Source: Paenibacillus terrae (lineage in GTDB: Bacteria > Bacillota > Bacilli > Paenibacillales > Paenibacillaceae). Taken from it: a stretch of 64,000 nt of DNA. The stretch lies in NCBI RefSeq assembly GCF_005217525.1, contig NZ_PNXQ01000015.1:12916-76915 (forward strand), read 5' to 3'. The notes under the pieces are model-generated. The model saw only the letters and a program-made list of their open reading frames with translations, made no database searches and was not told the origin of the DNA. Below are positions 58,978-64,000 of this stretch, one piece after another (the stretch's first letter is position 1; each line of letters starts with the position of its first letter). A program made the translations under genes and the position numbers.

Positions 58978-61431
58978 TTGTTCAGCAATAAGGAAGCATT
59001 TAAGCAGGCTTTTCGAGAGCAACTGGTCGGAAGGCTGGGCAAGCCGATGCAGGAAGCTCAGGCGGAAGACATATACAAGGTTTTGGGCGGTATGATCCGC
59101 GAACAAGTCGGCAAAAATTGGGCGGAAACGAACCAAGCCTATAAAGAAGGACAAGAGAAGCAGGTCTATTACTTTTCACTGGAATTTTTGATAGGCCGTC
59201 TGCTGGGCAGCAATTTGTTGAATTTGGGCGTGGTGGATATGGTCCGGCAGGCACTGGGAGAGCTGGGCTGGGATCTGGAAGAGATTGAAGAGCAGGAGGC
59301 GGACGCAGGGCTGGGTAATGGCGGTCTCGGCCGTCTGGCAGCTTGCTTCATGGATTCGCTGGCGTCCCTTGGCTATGCTGGACATGGCTGCGGCATCCGT
59401 TACAAGTACGGTCTGTTCGAGCAGCGCATTGTGGATGGAAATCAGGTGGAGCTGCCGGATTACTGGCTGCAAAAAGGAAACGTTTGGGAGGAACGCCGTC
59501 CTGACAAGAAGGTCGAGGTTCAGTTCTGGGGACATGTGGAAACTCGGGAGGAGGATGGTCGTCTTGTTTTCGAGACACAAGATGCCGAAACGGTCTGGGC
59601 CGTTCCGTACGATATTCCACTGGTGGGCTACGGACATGCGCAGGTGAATACATTGCGGATCTGGAGCGCGGAATCAGCGCTCGATCCTGTTCGAGGGCCG
59701 ATTCGAGGCGAGGGCGGTTACTATCGCTTTCTCGACTATAATCGCTCGGTGGAATCCATTTCGGCGTTCCTGTACCCGGATGATTCGAATTATGAGGGCA
59801 AGCTGCTTCGCTTGAAGCAGCAGTATTTCCTCTGCTCGGCAGGCTTGCAAAGTATTTTGCGGACGTTTGAGAAGCTTCGGTTGCCATACAGCCAGTTGCC
59901 TGACAAAATAGCGCTGCATATTAATGATACACATCCGACGCTCGTTATACCGGAGCTTATGCGTATTTTGATGGACGTGAAGGGCTTGGGCTGGGAGGAA
60001 GCGTGGGATATTACGACGCGGACGGTTTCGTATACGAATCACACGATATTGAGCGAGGCGCTGGAGCAATGGCCTGTCAACATGGTGCGGGAGCTGCTTC
60101 CGCGTGTTTCCCTGATCATTGAAGAAATGAACAAGCGCTATTGTGCCATGCTGCTGGAGCGTTATCCGGGTCAGGACATTAAAATTGGCGAAATGGCAAT
60201 TATTCATGGTGAGCAGATTCGTATGGCCCATTTGGCGATTGTTGGCAGCTACAGCGTCAACGGGGTGGCTGCGCTGCACACGCAAATTTTGAAGGAACGG
60301 GAAATGAAGCCGTTCCACGAGCTGTACCCCGGCCGTTTTAACAATAAAACGAACGGGATTGCCCATCGCCGCTGGCTCATGCACGCGAATCCCGAGCTGG
60401 CAAGCTTGTATGATGAAACGATAGGCACACGCTGGAGAACTCGTCCACGCGAGTTGATCGACCTGCTTCGTTACAGCGGGGACGAGTCGTTCAAGGAACG
60501 GATACAGGCGATTAAGCGAAATAATAAAGTCAGGCTCGCCGAGCAGGTTTTTGCTAAACAGAGCGTGCGACTGGATACGTCCTCGATTTTTGATGTACAG
60601 GTCAAACGACTGCATGGATATAAGCGGCAACTGCTTAATATTTTGCATGTGATGCACGTATACAATCAGCTCAAACATAATCCTTCCCTGGATGTGGTGC
60701 CGCGTACGTTTATTTTTGGAGCTAAAGCTGCCCCAGGCTATTATCTTGCCAAGCTGACGATTAAGCTCATTAACAACGTAGCGGACACGATCAATCGGGA
60801 TGTGGATGTCAGGGACAAGCTGAAAGTCGTTTTTCTGGAAAATTACTCGGTTTCACTGGCCGAGCTGATTATTCCTGCGGCTGATGTCAGCGAGCAAATT
60901 TCCACGGCAGGCAAGGAAGCTTCAGGCACCGGAAATATGAAATTTATGATGAATGGTGCACTCACCCTGGGTACGCTGGACGGAGCCAATGTAGAAATGC
61001 ATGAAATGGTGGGCGATGACAATATGTTCATTTTCGGACTGAAGGTGGATCAGATCGAGGCGTATTACCGGGACGGGCAGTATTCAGCGCGCAAAACAGC
61101 CAACAGCGACGAACGGCTGCGTGAAGTGCTGGATCAACTGGTGAATGATGCTCCTTTTACGCGGCATGAACGGGAATTTGAGGCTATTTATCAATCCCTG
61201 ATTGATCACAATGACGAATACTTTGTGCTCAAGGATTTTGCGGCGTATGTAGATACTCAGGTGCATATCGAGCAGGTGTACCGAAATCCGTCTGAGTGGA
61301 CGCGGCGTGCTATTGTAAACATGGCACATGCCGGCAAGTTCTCCAGTGATTGCACAATTCAGCAGTACGCGGCCGATATTTGGAACATTGTACCTCTCCA
61401 AAACGATGTCAACAAGCGAATCTTGTCCTAA
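58978..61431 (+). CDS. glgP: Glycogen phosphorylase
   Basis: An 817-residue PLP-dependent phosphorylase releasing glucose 1-phosphate from glycogen. The PLP-lysine motif is EASGTGNMKFMMNGAL followed by TLGTLDGANVEM. YYFSLEFLIGRLLGSNLLNL, LGNGGLGRLAACFMDSLASL and VKRLHGYKRQLLNILH are also conserved. The start is a TTG six bases after AGGAGGT. The normal glgA gene, which sits between glgD and glgP in B. subtilis, is not present here. Confidence 0.95.
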   Translation: MFSNKEAFKQAFREQLVGRLGKPMQEAQAEDIYKVLGGMIREQVGKNWAETNQAYKEGQEKQVYYFSLEFLIGRLLGSNLLNLGVVDMVRQALGELGWDLEEIEEQEADAGLGNGGLGRLAACFMDSLASLGYAGHGCGIRYKYGLFEQRIVDGNQVELPDYWLQKGNVWEERRPDKKVEVQFWGHVETREEDGRLVFETQDAETVWAVPYDIPLVGYGHAQVNTLRIWSAESALDPVRGPIRGEGGYYRFLDYNRSVESISAFLYPDDSNYEGKLLRLKQQYFLCSAGLQSILRTFEKLRLPYSQLPDKIALHINDTHPTLVIPELMRILMDVKGLGWEEAWDITTRTVSYTNHTILSEALEQWPVNMVRELLPRVSLIIEEMNKRYCAMLLERYPGQDIKIGEMAIIHGEQIRMAHLAIVGSYSVNGVAALHTQILKEREMKPFHELYPGRFNNKTNGIAHRRWLMHANPELASLYDETIGTRWRTRPRELIDLLRYSGDESFKERIQAIKRNNKVRLAEQVFAKQSVRLDTSSIFDVQVKRLHGYKRQLLNILHVMHVYNQLKHNPSLDVVPRTFIFGAKAAPGYYLAKLTIKLINNVADTINRDVDVRDKLKVVFLENYSVSLAELIIPAADVSEQISTAGKEASGTGNMKFMMNGALTLGTLDGANVEMHEMVGDDNMFIFGLKVDQIEAYYRDGQYSARKTANSDERLREVLDQLVNDAPFTRHEREFEAIYQSLIDHNDEYFVLKDFAAYVDTQVHIEQVYRNPSEWTRRAIVNMAHAGKFSSDCTIQQYAADIWNIVPLQNDVNKRILS

Positions 61432-61565
61432 TACGGCGAAACAGGCGGAATGACATTGCTTTTCGAACGCTGAGGGTTATAATGACAGTATAGACATAAG
61501 TAAGGATGGGTAGCTGTATAACCTCATTCCTGAACTTGAATTGTACTGTTGAAGGAGTCCTCCTA

Positions 61566-62174
61566 TTGATAAAGCTCAATCCGAACAGGCTCAAACCTAA
61601 CCAATCAAAGAAGAAATATAATATGTTTCAAAATATATGGCGGGCGATTCGTCTGAATTTCATCAAGCTGCTGCGTGCGCCGGGTGGAGTGAAGAAAATC
61701 TCTTTGGGCTTTGCCATTGGCTTCGCTTTGGAGATGATTGTTATCTCCACGGCTTCGCTGGTATATCTCGTGTTTTACCCGGTTGTCCGGCTGTCTGGCG
61801 GCTCGTTGCCTGCGGCAATTGTGGGCAACGTTGTAGGTAAGCTGACCTTTTTGCCGATTGTGCTGATGCCGTTCGCCAAGCAATTGGGAGCTTGGATTTA
61901 TCCGTCCCATTACCCGGTACATGTACGGGGAGGCAGGCTCCATGAACATTCCTTTATGGAACTGTTTCATGGTAATTGGGCTGTATTTAGAGACTTGCTG
62001 CATGGAGGACTGCACATTCTGATTGGCATGTCGATTTTCGGTGTGGTGCTAGGGGTTATCTCGTATTTTGTCATTCAAGTTCTGTATAACCGTTCGCTGC
62101 ATAAACGGCTGGAAAAGCGGAAGTTGCGTCATGGCGCAGCCTTTTCAGCGGTCAGACTGTTGAAAAACGGATAA
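61566..62174 (+). CDS. DUF2062 family membrane protein
   Basis: A 202-residue protein with the DUF2062 pattern: a basic N-terminal helix (AIRLNFIKLLRAPGGVKKISLGFAIGFALEM) leads into membrane segments (IVISTASLVYLVFYPVV, AAIVGNVVGKLTFLPIVLMPFA, LLHGGLHILIGMSIFGVVLGVISYFVIQVLY) and a basic C-terminus. Function is unknown in the family. The TTG start was chosen because GAAGGAG lies eight bases before it; an ATG 57 bases later has no such site. Terminator downstream. Confidence 0.75.
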   Translation: MIKLNPNRLKPNQSKKKYNMFQNIWRAIRLNFIKLLRAPGGVKKISLGFAIGFALEMIVISTASLVYLVFYPVVRLSGGSLPAAIVGNVVGKLTFLPIVLMPFAKQLGAWIYPSHYPVHVRGGRLHEHSFMELFHGNWAVFRDLLHGGLHILIGMSIFGVVLGVISYFVIQVLYNRSLHKRLEKRKLRHGAAFSAVRLLKNG

Positions 62175-62185
62175 TGTAGCGAGGA

Positions 62186-62230
62186 AGAAGCTCCTTAAGC
62201 CTATGAACTAGGTCTGAGGGGCTTCTTTTG
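62186..62230 (+). terminator. Terminator after the DUF2062 gene
   Basis: AGAAGC-T-CCT and AGG-G-GCTTCT arms with a 25-base loop and TTTT. Confidence 0.65.
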
Positions 62231-62346
62231 GTTTGTTAGTGATGGGAGAGGGAATGACATGAACGTGTTTGCCAGGATCACGGCCAATGAACGAGGAGTG
62301 GTAAGACTAAAAAGGGTTGATTTATTTTTTATGTTTTTGTTTACAA

Positions 62347-62386
62347 AAAACTCGCCTTGTTCTTTCTAAAGAACAAGGCGAGTTTT
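62347..62386. terminator. Strong terminator at the end of the Rpn gene
   Basis: AAAACTCGCCTTGTTCTTT and its full complement form a 19-bp stem with a two-base loop, T-rich on both strands. Confidence 0.85.
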
Positions 62387-62414
62387 CAGGGTTAAACGCT
62401 TTGCTAAAAATAAA

Positions 62415-63311
62415 TTATTGAATCGGTTTCAATGATTGAACCTCGGATTCAGATAATCCGCTCGCTTTGGCAATAACTTCAATTTCAATACCTAAAGATA
62501 GCATGTTCCTTGCGATTTAAACAGCTTTTTGACGCTCGCCTTTAGTCAGTCCTTCTTCCAAACCTTTAGCCAAACCTTCTTCTAGCCCCTTTTTCAGACC
62601 TTTTTCCGTGGCCCACTCAATCATGGAAGCTTCGTCATGAAGGTATTTTTGACGTTCCTCGTACAAACGCCGCGCTTCCCGATCCTGACTTAGGAACTCG
62701 AGTGTATCCATCGCTTTTTTTAAAGTTGGTTCATTCACGCTAAGCACCTCCCAGTTGGATTTGTCAGCCCCTTTCAGAAAGAGAAGCCAATTAATTAAGC
62801 CACCTTCCACTGGAACGGACGTGTCATTTACCTTCGATAATTCCATAAAATGTACCTCAAAGTCATCACTAAGCTCAATTCCCGTATGATCCTCCCGTAA
62901 ATGAAACACATTATGATATCGATCATTCGGCAGAAAGGAATAGTTTAGAATATTGATAGTGACACATTTTTTGAGTTCTTTATAGGTTTGACGCTCTTGT
63001 AACTGACCCGAATATCTTTTACTCCAATAAAACAGAGTTCGTTTTTCAATATCATATTTATTAAATAGCTGCATTTCCACGTTAATATGTTTACCTGTTG
63101 CCGTTTTGGCCCAAATGTCAAAAATGGATTGCTTATCAAGTGGAGCATCTTTATCCGTATAAGGATTTAGCAAAATGATTTCAGTTAACGGCTACTCGCC
63201 TGACTCCGCGAAAGTACGATTGAGAAAAGCCAAGAGTACATCTTTATTGTCTTCACTGCCAAAAATACGTTTAAACACAAAGTCATTTCGTGGGTCCAGT
63301 AGCTCGCTCAT
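62415..63311 (-). pseudogene. Rpn family recombination-promoting nuclease/putative transposase with two nonsense codons
   Basis: One continuous 298-codon frame encodes the whole protein except for TAG at codon 40 (63192-63194) and TAA at codon 265 (62517-62519). The protein starts MSELLDPRNDFVFKRIFGSE, has the PD-(D/E)xK-like core TATGKHINVEMQLFNKYDIEKR, ends with GLEEGLAKGLEEG repeats, then KAV-stop-IARNMLSLGIEIEVIAKASGLSESEVQSL, which normally reads KAxEIARNML. These are typical of the Rpn/YhgA-type transposase-like nucleases. Two single-base nonsense changes in an otherwise intact frame point to recent inactivation. Confidence 0.85.
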
Positions 63312-63378
63312 TCAAGATCATCTCCATTCCCATTTATTATATCATGTACCCCGCATATTATTGAAGGAGAGCTTGTGA

Positions 63379-63435
63379 GTATGCACACAATAATTGGCTT
63401 CATTCGTTCGAATCGTTTACAATACGTGTGCATAC
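63379..63435 (+). promoter_or_regulatory. Promoter flanked by a perfect inverted repeat, upstream of the YhgE-like gene
   Basis: GTATGCACAC (63379-63388) and GTGTGCATAC (63426-63435) bracket a promoter-like TTGGCT (63394-63399) and TACAAT (63418-63423), spacing 18. The arrangement suggests a repressor bound at two half-sites, or two dimers, around the promoter. Confidence 0.55.
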
Positions 63436-63478
63436 AACACTGGACTACAGGTTAATGTACATACAAGGAGTGGTGAAG

Positions 63479-64000
63479 TTGCGGAAGATATGGCAAATCT
63501 ACTTAACAGACTGGAAAAATGTATTTAAAGTATCAACCGGGACTTTATTGGTCATTGGTATTATTCTTTTGCCTTCCGTCTATGCATGGGTGAATTTGAA
63601 AGCAATGTGGGACCCTTATGCAAATACATCAGGTATTAAAATTGCAGTAACGAGTCAGGATCAGGGTGCTGAGGTGAACGGGAAGAAGATTAATATCGGT
63701 GACGAGGTTTTGCATAACCTTCAAAATAACAAGAAACTGGGCTGGACCTTTGTCAACGAAGCAGAAGCGAGAAAAGGTGTGTTGAACGGAGATTATTACG
63801 CGAGTCTGCTCATTCCAAAGGATTTTTCCAAAAAAATTACGAGCGTACTCACAGAAAATCCGCAAAAGCCAGAGATTGATTACGCCGTCAATGAAAAAAT
63901 TAATGCGGTCGCACCGAAAATTACATCTTCGGGGGCAACCGCTCTGACGAATCAGATTAGCCAAAACTTTATTGAAACCGCCAGTCAGGCCGTGCTAACC
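63479..64000 (+). CDS. yhgE: YhgE/Pip domain membrane protein (3' truncated by window end)
   Basis: The first 174 residues of a large membrane protein. A cytoplasmic start (LRKIWQIYLTDWKNVFKVS) is followed by one membrane helix (GTLLVIGIILLPSVYAWVNL) and the start of the extracellular domain (WDPYANTSGIKIAVTSQDQGAEVNG, with YYASLLIPKDFSKKI). This pattern is typical of YhgE/Pip proteins, ABC-2-like or phage-infection proteins of unclear transport role. The TTG start lies eight bases after AAGGAG; the GTG six bases earlier is too close. Confidence 0.85.
   Translation, partial: MRKIWQIYLTDWKNVFKVSTGTLLVIGIILLPSVYAWVNLKAMWDPYANTSGIKIAVTSQDQGAEVNGKKINIGDEVLHNLQNNKKLGWTFVNEAEARKGVLNGDYYASLLIPKDFSKKITSVLTENPQKPEIDYAVNEKINAVAPKITSSGATALTNQISQNFIETASQAVLT

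Noticed and set aside
59674..60678. A 334-codon open frame on the minus strand inside glgP
   Set aside because: It is antisense to a full-length, strongly conserved glycogen phosphorylase, has no ribosome site and its product shows no recognisable domain; a by-product of codon bias.
1..64000. tRNA or rRNA genes, CRISPR arrays, insertion sequences, phage genes and classical riboswitches
   Set aside because: Read on both strands for characteristic motifs, repeats and transposase signatures; none was convincing apart from the broken Rpn-type gene.

Overview
The window looks like chromosomal DNA of a Gram-positive, spore-forming Paenibacillus, most likely of the P. polymyxa group. The evidence is protein resemblance to Bacillus/Paenibacillus families (RTP-like terminator protein, YneQ, NiaP, GlgC/GlgD pair, intracellular subtilisin, YesM/YesN with LplB/YtcP-type ABC transporter), strong AGGAGG ribosome sites, frequent TTG/GTG starts and dense intrinsic terminators. 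No rRNA, tRNA, CRISPR array, insertion sequence or prophage was recognised. Species assignment is inference; no similarity search was possible.

Layout. 1-8.4 kb: end of a stress protein, an acyltransferase, a Vat-type streptogramin acetyltransferase, an RTP-like protein, an oxidoreductase, a DivIVA/GpsB-like protein, an Rrf2 regulator, a phosphoesterase, a 2Fe-2S protein, a nitroreductase and a thioredoxin-reductase-like enzyme. 8.4-16.1 kb: YneQ and an HxlR regulator on the minus strand, then zwf, gnd and a lactonase (the oxidative pentose phosphate branch), with a SRAP-family protein, niaP and an OsmC protein between them. 16.1-26.1 kb: a MerR remnant, a strong promoter between two identical inverted operators, and a purine-degradation operon with two Rieske oxygenases, OHCU decarboxylase/HIU hydrolase, allantoinase, allantoate amidohydrolase, PucG, a flavoprotein and guanine deaminase. 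A recognisable urate oxidase or xanthine dehydrogenase is missing, so the Rieske enzymes and flavoprotein are candidates for the missing oxidation steps.

26.1-33.3 kb: small and secreted proteins, azoreductase, glutamate racemase, decayed aminoglycoside-phosphotransferase and FosB genes, a MATE pump, an intracellular subtilisin and a TPR protein. 33.4-36.0 kb (minus): alsS-alsD acetoin genes. 36.7-45.8 kb: galacturonate catabolism (uxaC, transporter, LacI-type ExuR, uxaB, uxaA), interrupted by a minus-strand pyruvate oxidase gene; four copies of a TGTTAACGT operator lie ahead of uxaC and uxaB. 46.6-47.6 kb: a TPR receptor overlapping a 35-residue signal-peptide-like ORF, which resembles a peptide quorum-sensing pair. 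48.8-55.2 kb: sugar ABC transporter plus YesM/YesN two-component system behind a near-perfect cre site. 56.7-61.4 kb: glgC-glgD-glgP without glgA or glgB. 62.4-63.3 kb: an Rpn-type nuclease gene with two nonsense codons. The window ends inside a YhgE/Pip-type membrane protein gene.

Five genes appear broken. Three of them (the 4.3 kb small gene, MerR, FosB) can be restored by a single-base change, so sequencing error must be excluded before they are called decayed.
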